The notes under the pieces were generated by a model. It was not told the origin of the DNA. It was given only the letters and a program-made list of their open reading frames with translations, and did no database searches. From positions 62,001-126,000 of the forward strand of contig NZ_SPOZ01000001.1 in assembly GCF_004569635.1 (NCBI RefSeq): DNA of 64,000 nt, in the 5' to 3' direction. Shown in pieces: positions 18,714 through 30,156 of the stretch. Positions within the stretch are counted from its first letter, which is position 1. Each line of letters begins with the position of its first letter. The position numbers and the translations under genes were made by a program. The DNA comes from Streptococcus sp. LYSM12. GTDB lineage: Bacteria > Bacillota > Bacilli > Lactobacillales > Streptococcaceae.

Positions 18714-19987
18714 GGACAGTCGACTTAATTCAGAAAAAGCGGGACGGTTATGAACTTACGACAGATGAAATAAATTGGCTTATTAGTGGCTATGCTACAG
18801 GTAGTGTTCCAGATTATCAGATGGCGGCATTTGCTATGGCGATTTACTTTAGAGGAATGTCTACTAGAGAAATTTCTGATTTGACCATGGCAATGGTGGC
18901 AAGTGGTGAAGAGATTGATCTTTCCGCAATTTCAGGTATCAAAGTAGATAAGCACTCTACTGGAGGTGTCGGTGATAAGGTGACCTTGATTTTGGCACCG
19001 CTAGTTGCTAGCTTTGGTGTTCCCGTTGCCAAAATGAGCGGTCGGGGTTTGGGTCATACAGGTGGAACCTTAGACAAGTTGGAATCCATTAAGGGCTATC
19101 AAATTGAAATCACTCAAGACCAGTTTATCAAACAGGTACAAGATATTGGCATATCCGTTATCGGCCAATCTGACAATATGGTTAAGGCAGACAAGTTGCT
19201 CTATGCCCTGCGTGATGTGACCGCAACAGTTGATATTATTCCATTGATTGCGAGCTCAGTTATGTCTAAGAAAATTGCGGCAGGAGCTGATGCGATTTTA
19301 CTGGATGTGACGGTTGGTGAGGGTGCCTTTATGAAAAATATTGAGGATGCTCGTCAATTAGCACAAACTATGGTTGAACTCGGAAAAGCAGTTGGAAGAA
19401 AAACGGTTGCGGTAATTACAGATATGTCACAACCAGTTGGAACGAGTATTGGAAATCGTCTTGAGATTCTCGAAGCCTTGGAAATTTTACAAGGTAGAGG
19501 ACGTGAAGATGTGACCGAATTTATTTGTGAATTGGCACAAGTCATGTTGGGACTTGCTGATGTCGAAAAGACAGTAGAAGAAGTTCGGGCGCATCTGTTG
19601 GATGGTTCTGCCCTGCAAAAATTTGAAGAAATGGTAGTTGCTCAAGGAGGTGAACTGGAAGATTTGTATCGCCAAGTTCAGGTCTCACATCAGATACCAG
19701 TATTGGCTCAAAAAAGTGGCTATATTACAGCCCTACCAGCTTTGGAATTTGGTTTGTTTGCCATGAAGCTAGGGGCAGGACGGGCAATCAAGACTGATTT
19801 GCTTGATTATGAGTCAGGGATTGTCTTCCATAAAAAAGTTGGAGATGCTGTTGAAGCTGGTCAAGAAATCGCAACAATTTTTGCTAATGAAAATATCACA
19901 GAAAATATGCTTACAAATTTTCAAAAAAATGTTAAAATAGGAAATGTAAGTGTAAAGACGAAAGAAATTATAGAAATTGTTTCATAA
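18710..19987 (+). CDS. pdp: Pyrimidine-nucleoside phosphorylase
   Basis: Cleaves uridine, thymidine or deoxyuridine with phosphate into base and (deoxy)ribose-1-phosphate. 425 residues; the thymidine/pyrimidine phosphorylase signature SGRGLGHTGGTLDKLESI (about residue 111) and the phosphate loop KHSTGGVGDK (about residue 81) are intact. The C-terminal beta-rich domain contains RAIKTDLLDYESGIVFHKKVG. The start overlaps the upstream stop (ATGA). deoC follows 15 nt downstream, providing the next catabolic step. The split between the Pdp and DeoA specificity classes is not certain from sequence. Confidence 0.93.
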   Translation: MRTVDLIQKKRDGYELTTDEINWLISGYATGSVPDYQMAAFAMAIYFRGMSTREISDLTMAMVASGEEIDLSAISGIKVDKHSTGGVGDKVTLILAPLVASFGVPVAKMSGRGLGHTGGTLDKLESIKGYQIEITQDQFIKQVQDIGISVIGQSDNMVKADKLLYALRDVTATVDIIPLIASSVMSKKIAAGADAILLDVTVGEGAFMKNIEDARQLAQTMVELGKAVGRKTVAVITDMSQPVGTSIGNRLEILEALEILQGRGREDVTEFICELAQVMLGLADVEKTVEEVRAHLLDGSALQKFEEMVVAQGGELEDLYRQVQVSHQIPVLAQKSGYITALPALEFGLFAMKLGAGRAIKTDLLDYESGIVFHKKVGDAVEAGQEIATIFANENITENMLTNFQKNVKIGNVSVKTKEIIEIVS

Positions 19988-20002
19988 TGTACGGAGAAAA
20001 AC

Positions 20003-20665
20003 ATGAAATTAAATAAATATATCGATCATACCCTACTTAAACCAAATGCTACAAAAGAACAAATCTTAGCAATCATTGAAGAAGCAAAAGAATATGATTT
20101 TGCAAGTGTCTGCGTCAATCCAACTTGGGTAGCTCTTTCAGCTCAGGAATTGAAAGATACAGATGTGAAAGTCTGTACAGTTATTGGATTTCCTCTAGGA
20201 GCAAATACACCGGAGGTTAAAGCCTTTGAAACCAAGAATGCTATTGCAAACGGAGCAGATGAGATTGATATGGTCATCAACATCGGTGCTCTTAAATCGC
20301 AAGACTACGATACGGTTTTGAAAGATATTCGAGCTGTTGTCGAAGCAAGCGGTGATAAGTTGGTCAAAGTGATTATTGAAACTTGTCTCCTAACAGATGA
20401 AGAAAAGGTGAAAGCATGTCAAGTGTCACAAGAAGCAGGTGCTGATTTTGTCAAGACTTCTACAGGCTTTTCAACTGGCGGAGCTACGGTAGAAGATGTA
20501 GCTTTGATGCGAAAAACAGTTGGACCAGATATGGGGGTAAAAGCATCTGGTGGAGCTCGCTCGTACGAAGACGCAAAAGCCTTTATTGAAGCAGGTGCGA
20601 CGCGCATTGGAGCTTCTTCTGGTGTAGCGATTATGAAGGGAGAAAAGATAGATGGCGACTACTGA
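20003..20665 (+). CDS. deoC: Deoxyribose-phosphate aldolase
   Basis: Splits deoxyribose-5-phosphate into glyceraldehyde-3-phosphate and acetaldehyde. 220-residue TIM barrel. The Schiff-base Lys is in [15 protein letters not shown] (about residue 151), and the second Lys in [10 protein letters not shown] (about residue 180). The N-terminal motif [12 protein letters not shown] is typical. Downstream of pdp and overlapping cdd by 14 nt, it completes the route from deoxynucleosides to glycolysis. Confidence 0.95.
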   Translation: MKLNKYIDHTLLKPNATKEQILAIIEEAKEYDFASVCVNPTWVALSAQELKDTDVKVCTVIGFPLGANTPEVKAFETKNAIANGADEIDMVINIGALKSQDYDTVLKDIRAVVEASGDKLVKVIIETCLLTDEEKVKACQVSQEAGADFVKTSTGFSTGGATVEDVALMRKTVGPDMGVKASGGARSYEDAKAFIEAGATRIGASSGVAIMKGEKIDGDY

Positions 20666-21041
20666 TTTAATCGATTTAGCTATTGAAGTTAGTAAAAGAG
20701 CCTACGTTCCTTATTCCCACTTTCCTATCGGTGCTGTGTTAGTTGCAAAAGATGGTCAAGTCTTTACAGGTGTTAATATTGAAAATGCTAGTTTTGGCTT
20801 AACGAATTGTGGTGAGAGGACAGCGATTTTTAAAGCTATTTCAGAGGGAGTCTCGGAGTTTTCGGAGTTAATCGTCTATGGTGAAACAGAAAAGCCAATC
20901 TCACCATGTGGAGCATGTCGTCAAGTTATGGCAGAATTTTTTAAAGAGGATTTAGTAGTAACGTTGGTTGCTAAAGATAAGTCGACAGTCGCGATGACAG
21001 TCAGGGAGTTACTTCCGTATTCTTTTACAGATTTGACATAA
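20652..21041 (+). CDS. cdd: Cytidine deaminase
   Basis: Deaminates cytidine and deoxycytidine to uridine forms, feeding pdp. 129 residues, the small tetrameric class. Zinc and catalytic residues are visible in NCGERTAIF (Cys-x-Glu) and PCGACRQ (two Cys ligands). The start lies within the end of deoC with GGGAGAAAAG as ribosome binding site. Confidence 0.95.
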   Translation: MATTDLIDLAIEVSKRAYVPYSHFPIGAVLVAKDGQVFTGVNIENASFGLTNCGERTAIFKAISEGVSEFSELIVYGETEKPISPCGACRQVMAEFFKEDLVVTLVAKDKSTVAMTVRELLPYSFTDLT

Positions 21042-21520
21042 TGCTCAATGAAAATCAAAAATAGATGAGGAAACGCAGTCGAGGATAGTTGAAATAGTTG
21101 ATAACTGTTTCAAGCGCTAGTAATAGTTTTTCAAGATATGAGAGCATGAAATAATTCTTAGACAACTAGGAGCGGAGCAGAAGTTTCTAGTTAGTAGTCA
21201 TCATAGGCTGTAAGCTACCCCAATGTAATAGCTATCAAGAGTTATTGGTAGCCTCCGATAGAGGATAGTTAAGCTAGTTACAGATAAACTGTAGTATAGC
21301 CAGCTAACGACTGCTAACAAGTAACTTACTTGCAACCTTGCAACGAGGGAGTCTTTCTATTTTGTTAGAGAATTGTCACTCAACTTCCATGCTTCAAGAT
21401 ATATTGATAAAGTTATAGTTTTGATTTTCAAAGAGTATCGATCTGTAAGGTGGTCGTTTGACTACGTTATGTCTATTTTGCAACGAAAGTTGCACAAAAA
21501 ATTTTTAGGAGGGTTCAGAA
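21042..21520. other. Spacer between cdd and the BMP lipoprotein gene
   Basis: About 480 bp, no gene. Its first half is rich in repeated words around GATAGTTGAAATAGTT and GCTAGTTA, like degenerate streptococcal intergenic repeats. Near the end TGCAAC-GAAA-GTTGCA (about 21480-21495) forms a 6-bp hairpin with a GAAA loop followed by an A/T run, just before the AGGAGG of the next gene. No clear sigma-A promoter is visible, so the transporter genes may be read from the salvage-operon promoter. Confidence 0.5.
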
Positions 21521-22588
21521 ATGAACAAAAAATTTATTGGTTTAGGCGTTGCAACTCTTGCAACTGTATCACTTGCTGCTTGTGGTAATCGCGCAGCTAA
21601 GAACGATTCAGCTTCAGGTACTGATTCAGCAGTAAAAGCAGCAGTTGTTACGGATGTTGGTGGTGTTGATGATCGTTCATTCAACCAATCAGCTTGGGAA
21701 GGGTTGACAGCATGGGGAGAAGAAAATGGTCTCAAGAAAGATGAGGGCTATGGTTATTTCCAATCAGGTAGCGAATCTGATTACGTAACAAACCTTGACT
21801 CAGCAGTTTCAGGCGGCTACAACCTTGTATTTGGTATCGGTTTTGCCTTGGAAAATGCGATTGCGGAAGTAGCACCTAACAATCTTGAAACAAACTATGT
21901 CATTGTTGATAGTGTTGTCAAAGATCAAAAAAACGTAGCTAGCGTTGGCTTTGCAGACCACGAAGCGTCTTACCTTGCTGGTGTAGCTGCTGCTAAATCA
22001 ACCAAAACAAACCATGTAGGCTTCATAGGTGGTATGGAATCTGTGATTATCGACCGTTTTGAAGCAGGTTTTGTAGCAGGGGTGAAATCTGTCAATAAAA
22101 ACATTAAAGTAACAGTTGACTACGCAGGCTCATTTGCAGATTCAGCTAAAGGTCAAACATTGGCTGCTGCACAATATGCTGCTGGTGCAGACATTATCTT
22201 CCATGCCTCAGGTGGTACAGGAAACGGTGTTTTTGCAGCAGCGAAAGCAGAAAATGAAACACGCAATGAAGCAGAAAAAGTTTGGGTGATCGGTGTAGAC
22301 CGTGACCAATCAGCAGAAGGTAAATATACTTCTAAAGACGGTAAAGAATCAAACTTTGTATTGGCATCCACTCTTAAAGAAGTAGGTACTTCTGTCAAAG
22401 GTCTTGCGAACAAGGCTCTTAAAGGTGAGTTCCCTGGTGGTGAAATCATTACATTCTCGCTTGCTGATAAGGGAGTAGATTTGATTGAAACAAATCTTTC
22501 AAGTGAAGCTTCAGAAGCAGTAGCAGCTGCTAAGAAAGATATCTTGGACAAAAAAGTAGAAATTCCAGAAGCGCCTGAGAAAAAATAA
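21521..22588 (+). CDS. BMP-family nucleoside-binding lipoprotein (PnrA/TmpC-like)
   Basis: The surface substrate-binding protein of a nucleoside ABC importer. The lipobox is LAAC (about residue 20). DVGGVDDRSFNQSAWEGL (about residue 44) and GSESDYVTNL follow, then IGVDRDQ in the C-terminal lobe, all signatures of the basic-membrane-protein family that binds purine and pyrimidine nucleosides. The ribosome binding site is AGGAGG. An 11-bp hairpin lies after the stop, before the ATPase gene. Confidence 0.9.
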   Translation: MNKKFIGLGVATLATVSLAACGNRAAKNDSASGTDSAVKAAVVTDVGGVDDRSFNQSAWEGLTAWGEENGLKKDEGYGYFQSGSESDYVTNLDSAVSGGYNLVFGIGFALENAIAEVAPNNLETNYVIVDSVVKDQKNVASVGFADHEASYLAGVAAAKSTKTNHVGFIGGMESVIIDRFEAGFVAGVKSVNKNIKVTVDYAGSFADSAKGQTLAAAQYAAGADIIFHASGGTGNGVFAAAKAENETRNEAEKVWVIGVDRDQSAEGKYTSKDGKESNFVLASTLKEVGTSVKGLANKALKGEFPGGEIITFSLADKGVDLIETNLSSEASEAVAAAKKDILDKKVEIPEAPEKK

Positions 22589-22606
22589 TAAATAGTTGTT
22601 AATCCG

Positions 22607-22634
22607 AAACGGCGACCTGACTCGGTCGCCGTTT
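22607..22634 (+). terminator. Strong hairpin between the lipoprotein and ATPase genes
   Basis: AAACGGCGACC and GGTCGCCGTTT form an 11-bp perfect stem with a 6-nt loop, followed by only one further T. It probably acts as a partial terminator or mRNA-protecting stem, which would keep the binding protein in excess over the transporter. Confidence 0.7.
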
Positions 22635-22727
22635 TAGGAGTTGAAATATATTATTTCATTAAAGCTTATCAATCCTTGCTTTGGTAGGTTTTACTGACAA
22701 AAATATAGTCCGAAAGGAAAGAAGATT

Positions 22728-24263
22728 ATGACAAAAGATTATGTCATTGAGATGCGAGAAATCACAAAGATTTTTGGTGACTTTGTAGCAAATGACCATA
22801 TCAATTTAAATGTCAGACGTGGGGAAATTCATGCCCTTTTAGGAGAAAATGGTGCAGGTAAGTCTACATTGATGAACATGCTTGCGGGGCTTTTAGAACC
22901 GACGAGTGGAGAAATTGCGATAAATGGTCAAGTTGTAACAATTGATTCTCCGTCTAAGGCTGCGCATTTAGGAATTGGGATGGTTCATCAGCATTTTATG
23001 CTTGTGGATGCTTTTACGGTTGCTGAAAATATTATTTTAGGAAGTGAAACAACCAAAGCTGGCGTGATAGACATTAAACAGGCTATTCAAGATATTAAAG
23101 AATTATCAGCGAAATATGGTTTGGATGTTGAACCAACTGCTAAGGTTGCAGACATTTCAGTTGGTGCCCAGCAACGTGTGGAGATTCTTAAAACCCTTTA
23201 CCGTGGGGCAGATTTATTGATTTTTGATGAGCCGACAGCTGTCTTAACTCCTGCAGAAATCACAGAACTGCTAAAAATTATGAAGACTCTAGTTCAAGAG
23301 GGAAAATCGATTATCCTCATTACTCACAAGCTAGACGAAATCCGTGCGGTCGCTGATAGTGTCACCGTTATCCGTCGCGGAAAATCAATTGAAACTGTTG
23401 AAGTCGCTGGCGCAAGTAATGAAGATTTGGCAGAGTGGATGGTTGGACGTTCTGTATCTTTTAAAACAGAAAAAGTAGCTGCAGATCCAAAAGAAGTCGT
23501 TTTATCAATCAAAGATTTGGTTGTCCATGAAAACCGAGGTATTCCTGCTGTTAAAGGCTTATCGCTTGATGTTCGTGCAGGGGAAGTTGTCGGTATTGCA
23601 GGGATTGATGGAAATGGTCAAAGCGAGCTCATTCAAGCTATTACGGGACTTCGTAAGGTGAAATCTGGTCAAATTTTTATAAAAGGCACAGAAGTGGTCG
23701 GAAAAACACCCCGGAAAATTACAGAGATGAATGTCAGTCACGTTCCAGAAGACCGTCATCGTGATGGTTTGGTCTTGCAGATGACAGTGGCTGAAAATAT
23801 TGCTTTACAGACCTATTACAAGGAGCCAATTTCTAAAAATGGTATCTTGAACTATGACACTATTAACAAAAAAGCTCGTGAACTCATGGCAGAATTTGAT
23901 GTTCGTGGTGCTAGTGAAGTTGTACCAGTCAAGGCTCTTTCAGGAGGAAACCAGCAAAAAGCCATTATCGCGCGAGAAATCGATCGCAATCCTGATTTGC
24001 TGATTGTGAGTCAACCAACGCGTGGTCTCGATGTTGGAGCGATTGAATATATTCGTAAACGTCTTATTGCAGAACGCGATAAAGGAAAAGCGGTCCTTGT
24101 AGTCAGCTTTGAATTGGATGAAATTTTAGATGTTTCTGACCGTATTGCGGTTATTCACGATGGTGTTATTCATGGAATTGTTGATCCTGCCAAAACCAAT
24201 AAACAAGAATTAGGATTTTTAATGGCCGGTGGAAAACTGGAAAAGGAGGAAGCAAATGCCTAA
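22728..24263 (+). CDS. nupA: Nucleoside ABC transporter ATP-binding protein (duplicated domains)
   Basis: A 511-residue double ATPase of the sugar/nucleoside class. Domain 1 has Walker A GENGAGKST (about 40), signature SVGAQQRVEIL and Walker B LLIFDEPTAVLTP. Domain 2 has a degenerate Walker A-like GIDGNGQSELI (about 290), signature LSGGNQQK, and a Walker B region reading LLIVSQPTRGLD. Loss of catalytic residues in the second half is usual in this class. It works with the two permeases that follow. The gene symbol follows lactic-acid-bacterial usage. Confidence 0.88.
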   Translation: MTKDYVIEMREITKIFGDFVANDHINLNVRRGEIHALLGENGAGKSTLMNMLAGLLEPTSGEIAINGQVVTIDSPSKAAHLGIGMVHQHFMLVDAFTVAENIILGSETTKAGVIDIKQAIQDIKELSAKYGLDVEPTAKVADISVGAQQRVEILKTLYRGADLLIFDEPTAVLTPAEITELLKIMKTLVQEGKSIILITHKLDEIRAVADSVTVIRRGKSIETVEVAGASNEDLAEWMVGRSVSFKTEKVAADPKEVVLSIKDLVVHENRGIPAVKGLSLDVRAGEVVGIAGIDGNGQSELIQAITGLRKVKSGQIFIKGTEVVGKTPRKITEMNVSHVPEDRHRDGLVLQMTVAENIALQTYYKEPISKNGILNYDTINKKARELMAEFDVRGASEVVPVKALSGGNQQKAIIAREIDRNPDLLIVSQPTRGLDVGAIEYIRKRLIAERDKGKAVLVVSFELDEILDVSDRIAVIHDGVIHGIVDPAKTNKQELGFLMAGGKLEKEEANA

Positions 24264-25323
24264 GAAGTTACAAAACATAACCCTCCCTTTACTTGCGGTT
24301 GTGTCAGGTTTACTATTAGGAGCACTCATCATGCTCGTATTTGGTTACGACCCTATTTGGGGCTACGATCAATTATTTTATTCAGCCTTTGGTTCTGTAA
24401 AATCTATCGGAGAAATCTTCGCAGCTATGGCTCCACTGATTTTTACAGCCCTAGGATTTGCGGTAGCAAGCCGTGCTGGATTCTTTAACGTTGGACTTTC
24501 AGGACAAGCGCTTGTAGGTTGGGTATTTGCGGGTTGGTTTGCTTTAGCAAATCCAGATTTACCACGTCCCGTGTTAATCCTAGCAACAATCCTAGTTGCG
24601 ATGGTTGCTGGTGGTCTTGCCGGAGCAGTTCCTGGGATTTTACGTGCCTATCTCGGAACGAGTGAGGTGATTGTGACCATCATGATGAACTACATCTTGC
24701 TCTATGCCAGCAACTATATTATCCGCAATGTTTTTGCGGCTGATTTGATGAAGAACAAGGATTCTAGTATCAATATCTCAGCTAATGCCTCCTATCGTTT
24801 GGATTGGCTGACAAATATAACAGCAAATTCTCGGATGAACATTGGAATCTTTCTTGCAATTCTTGCAGTGATTGTTATTTGGTTCTTGTTGACGAAGACA
24901 ACTCTTGGTTTTGAGATTCGTTCTGTTGGTCTTAATCCGACAGCATCTGATTATGCAGGGATGTCTGCGAAACGAACCATTATTCTCTCAATGATTATCT
25001 CTGGTGCCTTAGCAGGTGTTGGTGGTGCTATTCAGGGACTGGGAACTTTCCAAAATGTCTATACCCAGGGTGGAAACCTAGATATTGGTTTTAATGGAAT
25101 GTCTGTAGCCTTGCTCGCTTCTAATTCGCCACTTGGAATTCCATTTGCAGCCTTTCTCTTTGGTACGTTGTCAATCGGAGCGCCTGGTATGGTAAAAGCG
25201 CAGATTCCACCTGAATTGATCAATGTGGTGACTGCCTCTATCATCTTCTTTGTTGGTGTTAAATTCATCTTTGAACAATTATTAAAACGTAGAAATAAAG
25301 CGAAAGGAGTGAACCAGGTATGA
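24256..25323 (+). CDS. nupB: Nucleoside ABC transporter permease 1
   Basis: A BPD-transp-2 family permease with about 9-10 hydrophobic segments. Near residue 230 LGFEIRSVGLNPTASDYAGM is the conserved cytoplasmic loop of this family. I start at ATG 24256 (MPKKLQN), preceded by AAAGGAGGAAG; the open frame begins 9 codons earlier inside the ATPase gene without a ribosome binding site. It overlaps nupA by 8 nt and the next permease by 4 nt. Confidence 0.88.
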   Translation: MPKKLQNITLPLLAVVSGLLLGALIMLVFGYDPIWGYDQLFYSAFGSVKSIGEIFAAMAPLIFTALGFAVASRAGFFNVGLSGQALVGWVFAGWFALANPDLPRPVLILATILVAMVAGGLAGAVPGILRAYLGTSEVIVTIMMNYILLYASNYIIRNVFAADLMKNKDSSINISANASYRLDWLTNITANSRMNIGIFLAILAVIVIWFLLTKTTLGFEIRSVGLNPTASDYAGMSAKRTIILSMIISGALAGVGGAIQGLGTFQNVYTQGGNLDIGFNGMSVALLASNSPLGIPFAAFLFGTLSIGAPGMVKAQIPPELINVVTASIIFFVGVKFIFEQLLKRRNKAKGVNQV

Positions 25324-26273
25324 ATCTGACAATCTTAACGCTACTTGTTTCGCAAATGTTAATTTACTCTGCTCCTCTTATTTTTACCAGTCTTGGAGGA
25401 GTATTCTCTGAACGTGCCGGTATTGTCAATGTGGGACTGGAAGGCATCATGGTCATAGGAGCGTTTGCAGGTGTGGTATTTAATATTGAATTTGCAAGTA
25501 CTTTCGGTAAGACAACTCCGATTTTAGCGGTCTTGGTTGGAGGTATAGCAGGATTAGTATTTTCTATCATCCACGCAGTAGCAACTATCAATTTCCGTGC
25601 GGATCATGTTGTATCGGGAACAGTGCTCAATCTATTAGCACCAGCCTTGTCTGTCTTTCTCATTAAGGTTCTGTATCACAAAGGGCAAACCGATAGTATT
25701 CCACAATCGTTTGGGAAATTTTCATTCCCAGGACTGGAAAAAATTCCCGTAATTGGTGATTTATTCTTTAAAAATACTAGTTTAATGGGGTATGTAGCCA
25801 TTGCCATGGCTTTTGTATCTTGGTTTATCCTTTATAAGACTAAATTTGGCTTACGTCTTCGTTCAGTAGGTGAACATCCACAAGCGGCCGATACTTTGGG
25901 AATCAATGTCTATGTGATGCGTTATGCCGGTGTCCTTATCGCAGGTTTCCTCGGTGGAGTGGGAGGAGCTGTAAGTGCTCAAACGGTTAATATTAACTTC
26001 TCAGCAACGACTATTGTCGGTTCTGGTTTTATTGCCTTAGCAGCTGTGATTTTCGGTAAATGGAATCCGCTCGGTGCCATGCTAGCTAGTCTATTCTTTG
26101 GCTTATCTCAAAGTTTAGCAGTTATTGGGGCACAGCTTCCAGGTCTTTCCCAAGTACCTACCGTGTATTTACAGATTGCTCCCTACTTGATTACCGTAGT
26201 GGCTCTAGCAGCTTTCTTTGGAAAAGCAGTTGCACCAAAAGCAGACGGGATTAACTATATCAAATCTAAATAA
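25320..26273 (+). CDS. nupC: Nucleoside ABC transporter permease 2
   Basis: Partner permease, 317 residues, about 8-9 membrane segments. The loop FGLRLRSVGEHPQAADTLGI (about residue 177) corresponds to the conserved loop of the first permease. The ATG overlaps the preceding stop (ATGA). A symmetrical terminator follows directly, ending the salvage/uptake cluster. Confidence 0.88.
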   Translation: MNLTILTLLVSQMLIYSAPLIFTSLGGVFSERAGIVNVGLEGIMVIGAFAGVVFNIEFASTFGKTTPILAVLVGGIAGLVFSIIHAVATINFRADHVVSGTVLNLLAPALSVFLIKVLYHKGQTDSIPQSFGKFSFPGLEKIPVIGDLFFKNTSLMGYVAIAMAFVSWFILYKTKFGLRLRSVGEHPQAADTLGINVYVMRYAGVLIAGFLGGVGGAVSAQTVNINFSATTIVGSGFIALAAVIFGKWNPLGAMLASLFFGLSQSLAVIGAQLPGLSQVPTVYLQIAPYLITVVALAAFFGKAVAPKADGINYIKSK

Positions 26274-26275
26274 TA

Positions 26276-26314
26276 AATATGGAGCTGAGCATTTTGCTCA
26301 ACTCCATATTTTTA
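26276..26314 (+). terminator. Terminator of the nucleoside operon
   Basis: AAATATGGAG-C-TGAGC and GCTCA-A-CTCCATATTTTT form a long stem with one internal mismatch and a short loop. Confidence 0.85.
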
Positions 26315-26329
26315 TCTTGTACGATTATT

Positions 26330-26414
26330 ATAGTCATTTCGTTTACTCGCTTTGCCATACTCTAGTACAGTCTGCAGCTCATTGCCTAGTACTAAAAGTA
26401 AACTAAAAGACTAT
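26330..26414. repeat. IS630-type MITE, short form
   Basis: 85 bp, ends ATAGTCATTTCGTTTAC and TAAACTAAAAGACTAT, between the converging nup and ldh genes. Confidence 0.8.
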
Positions 26415-26529
26415 ATTATATACTCTATTGGAACTCAAAATCTGCCTAGTTAACGAAACCGAGGGGTAGAACTGAAAATGTAGTAGTAGGCTAACAGGGT
26501 CAGATGTTGAGTTTTGACGAGTTTAAGAA

Positions 26530-27516
<987 letters not shown>

Positions 27517-27566
27517 CTAAACATCTCCTTAGTTTTATTTGGGGACTTGCGTCCCGACCATTTATC

Positions 27567-27595
27567 ATTCTAGCACTTTTTAGGTAGTTTGTCAC
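27567..27595 (-). promoter_or_regulatory. ldh promoter
   Basis: On the minus strand GTGACA, 17 nt, TAGAAT preceded by TGC (extended -10). The leader contains a GGGAC-GCAA-GTCCC hairpin ahead of AAGGAGATG. Confidence 0.65.
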
Positions 27596-27659
27596 TTGTG
27601 AAAGGCAGTTTGAAAATGCTTACATCACAACTTCACAACAAGAAAATTTCTTCACAATA

Positions 27660-27668
27660 TGTTATAAT
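27660..27668 (+). promoter_or_regulatory. Extended -10 of the gyrA promoter
   Basis: TGT followed by TATAAT, with a second overlapping TATAAT 5 nt on. The -35 is poor. About 37 nt before the gyrA ATG. Confidence 0.55.
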
Positions 27669-27704
27669 ATAATAGATAATTTCTAGAGAAAAGAGACAGA
27701 TTTA

Positions 27705-30152
27705 ATGCATGATAAAAATTTAGTAGATGTAAATCTGACTAGTGAAATGAAGACCAGCTTCATTGACTATGCAATGAGCGTTATCGTAGCTCGGGCTCTT
27801 CCTGATGTAAGAGATGGTCTAAAGCCTGTTCATCGTCGCATTTTGTATGGAATGAATGAATTGGGAATCACACCGGATAAACCACATAAGAAATCTGCCC
27901 GTATTACAGGGGATGTCATGGGTAAATACCATCCACATGGAGATAGCGCAATTTATGAGGCTATGGTGCGGATGGCTCAATGGTGGAGCTACCGTTACAT
28001 GCTGGTAGATGGACATGGAAACTTTGGTTCGATGGATGGAGACGGAGCAGCCGCCCAGCGTTATACCGAGGCCCGCATGACCAAAATTGCCCTCGAAATG
28101 CTGCGAGACATCAATAAGAATACCGTCAATTTTGCAGATAACTATGATGCTAGCGAACGCGAGCCAGAGGTTTTACCAGCCCGTTTTCCAAATCTCCTTG
28201 TCAATGGTACTACAGGGATTGCCGTAGGGATGGCCACGAATATTCCGCCCCATAATCTTGGTGAAACAATTGAAGCAGTAAACCTAATCATCGATAATCC
28301 AGAAGCGACAACCCGCGATATCATGGAGGTCTTGCCTGGGCCTGATTTTCCAACAGGCGCTCTTGTTATGGGGAAATCAGGTATTCACCGAGCTTATGAA
28401 ACGGGGAAAGGTTCGATTGTTCTGCGTTCTCGGACAGAAATCGAAGAATATGGAAATGGACGTGAACGGATCGTTGTCACCGAATTTCCTTATATGGTCA
28501 ATAAAACCAAAGTTCATGAACATATTGTTCGCTTGGTTCAGGAGAAGCGTATTGATGGAATTACAGCTGTTCGGGATGAATCTAACCGTGAGGGGGTCCG
28601 CTTTGTCATTGAAGTGAGGCGCGATGCATCAGCTAATGTCATCTTGAACAATCTGTTCAAATTAACCCAGCTTCAAACTAATTTTAGCTTCAATATGTTG
28701 GCCATTCAAAATGGTGTGCCAAAGATTCTCTCTGTTCGTCAAATTTTAGATGCCTATGTGGAACACCAGAAAGAAGTGGTGACCCGTAGAACGCAATTTG
28801 ATAAAGAAAAAGCCGAAGCCCGTGCGCATATTTTAGAAGGTCTGTTGATTGCACTTGACCACATCGATGAAGTGATTAAGGTTATTCGTAACAGTGAAAC
28901 AGATGCGATTGCCCAGGCTGAATTGATGGATCGCTTTGAATTATCAGAACGTCAAAGTCAAGCGATTTTGGACATGCGTCTTCGCCGATTGACAGGTCTG
29001 GAACGCGACAAGATTCAGTCTGAATATGATGAATTGATTGCCTTGATTGCCGATTTAGCAGATATCTTGGCTAAGCCAGAACGGGTTGTGCAAATTATCA
29101 AGGAAGAATTAGAGGAAATCAAACGCAAATATGCGGATCCCCGTCGTACAGAATTGATGGTTGGAGAAGTTTTATCACTAGAAGATGAGGACTTGATTGA
29201 AGAGACGGATGTACTGATTACTCTGTCAAATCAAGGCTATATCAAACGCCTTGCTCAAGATGAATTTCATGCGCAAAAACGTGGAGGACGAGGTGTACAA
29301 GGAACAGGTGTCAAAGATGATGACTTTGTCCGTGAATTGGTTTCCACCAGTACCCATGATAAGCTCTTGTTCTTTACCAATAAGGGACGGGTCTATCGCC
29401 TGAAAGGCTATGAAATTCCTGAATATGGTCGTACAGCCAAGGGGCTTCCAGTAATCAATCTCTTGAAATTGGAAGAAAATGAATCTATTCAGACTATTAT
29501 CAATGTGAGCAAGGAGCAAGAAGAAGGGCACTATCTCTTCTTTACTACCCGCCAAGGGATTGTTAAACGGACAAGCGTTGCTGAATTTGGCAATATTCGT
29601 CAAAATGGCTTGAAAGCCCTCAATTTGAAAGAAGATGATGAATTGATAAATGTCTTCCTAACAGACGGTCAGACAGATGTCATTATGGGATCTAAATTTG
29701 GGTATGCTGTTCGTTTCACAGAAACAGATGTCCGCAATATGGGACGGACCGCTACTGGTGTACGGGGAATGAAGCTCCGTGAGGGGGATTGTCTTGTTGG
29801 TGCAGCAGTTGTGTCAGATGATCAAGAGGTAATCGTCTTAACGGAAAATGGTTTTGGGAAACGTACACCTGCCTCAGAATATCCAACCAAGGGACGTGGT
29901 GGTAAAGGAATCAAGACTGTTAAAGTCGCAGAAAAGAATGGCTATCTAGCAGGACTGACCACAATTTCGGGGGATGAGGATATCATGGTGATTACAGATA
30001 CAGGTGTCATTATTCGGACAAATGTAGCCAATATCTCCCAAACAGGTCGTGCAACCATGGGGGTCAAGGTCATGCGTCTAGATGAGGAGGCAAGTATTGT
30101 AACCTTTGCCTTGGTAGATGCTGTAGATTCTAAAGACATAGAGGAAGAATAA
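27705..30152 (+). CDS. gyrA: DNA gyrase subunit A
   Basis: The DNA-cleaving subunit of gyrase, 815 residues. Catalytic Tyr120 is in AAQRYTEAR. The quinolone-resistance region [12 protein letters not shown] carries Ser81 and Glu85, the fluoroquinolone-susceptible residues. The C-terminal beta-pinwheel (about 490-800) holds the GyrA-box form KGRGGKG, which separates it from ParC. srtA follows 4 nt after the stop, the usual streptococcal order, suggesting co-transcription. Confidence 0.97.
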   Translation: MHDKNLVDVNLTSEMKTSFIDYAMSVIVARALPDVRDGLKPVHRRILYGMNELGITPDKPHKKSARITGDVMGKYHPHGDSAIYEAMVRMAQWWSYRYMLVDGHGNFGSMDGDGAAAQRYTEARMTKIALEMLRDINKNTVNFADNYDASEREPEVLPARFPNLLVNGTTGIAVGMATNIPPHNLGETIEAVNLIIDNPEATTRDIMEVLPGPDFPTGALVMGKSGIHRAYETGKGSIVLRSRTEIEEYGNGRERIVVTEFPYMVNKTKVHEHIVRLVQEKRIDGITAVRDESNREGVRFVIEVRRDASANVILNNLFKLTQLQTNFSFNMLAIQNGVPKILSVRQILDAYVEHQKEVVTRRTQFDKEKAEARAHILEGLLIALDHIDEVIKVIRNSETDAIAQAELMDRFELSERQSQAILDMRLRRLTGLERDKIQSEYDELIALIADLADILAKPERVVQIIKEELEEIKRKYADPRRTELMVGEVLSLEDEDLIEETDVLITLSNQGYIKRLAQDEFHAQKRGGRGVQGTGVKDDDFVRELVSTSTHDKLLFFTNKGRVYRLKGYEIPEYGRTAKGLPVINLLKLEENESIQTIINVSKEQEEGHYLFFTTRQGIVKRTSVAEFGNIRQNGLKALNLKEDDELINVFLTDGQTDVIMGSKFGYAVRFTETDVRNMGRTATGVRGMKLREGDCLVGAAVVSDDQEVIVLTENGFGKRTPASEYPTKGRGGKGIKTVKVAEKNGYLAGLTTISGDEDIMVITDTGVIIRTNVANISQTGRATMGVKVMRLDEEASIVTFALVDAVDSKDIEEE

Positions 30153-30156
30153 TTTT

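Noticed and set aside
27705-30152. ParC instead of GyrA
   Set aside because: Start motif, the GyrA-box form near the C terminus, Ser81/Glu85 context and the srtA neighbour all fit GyrA.
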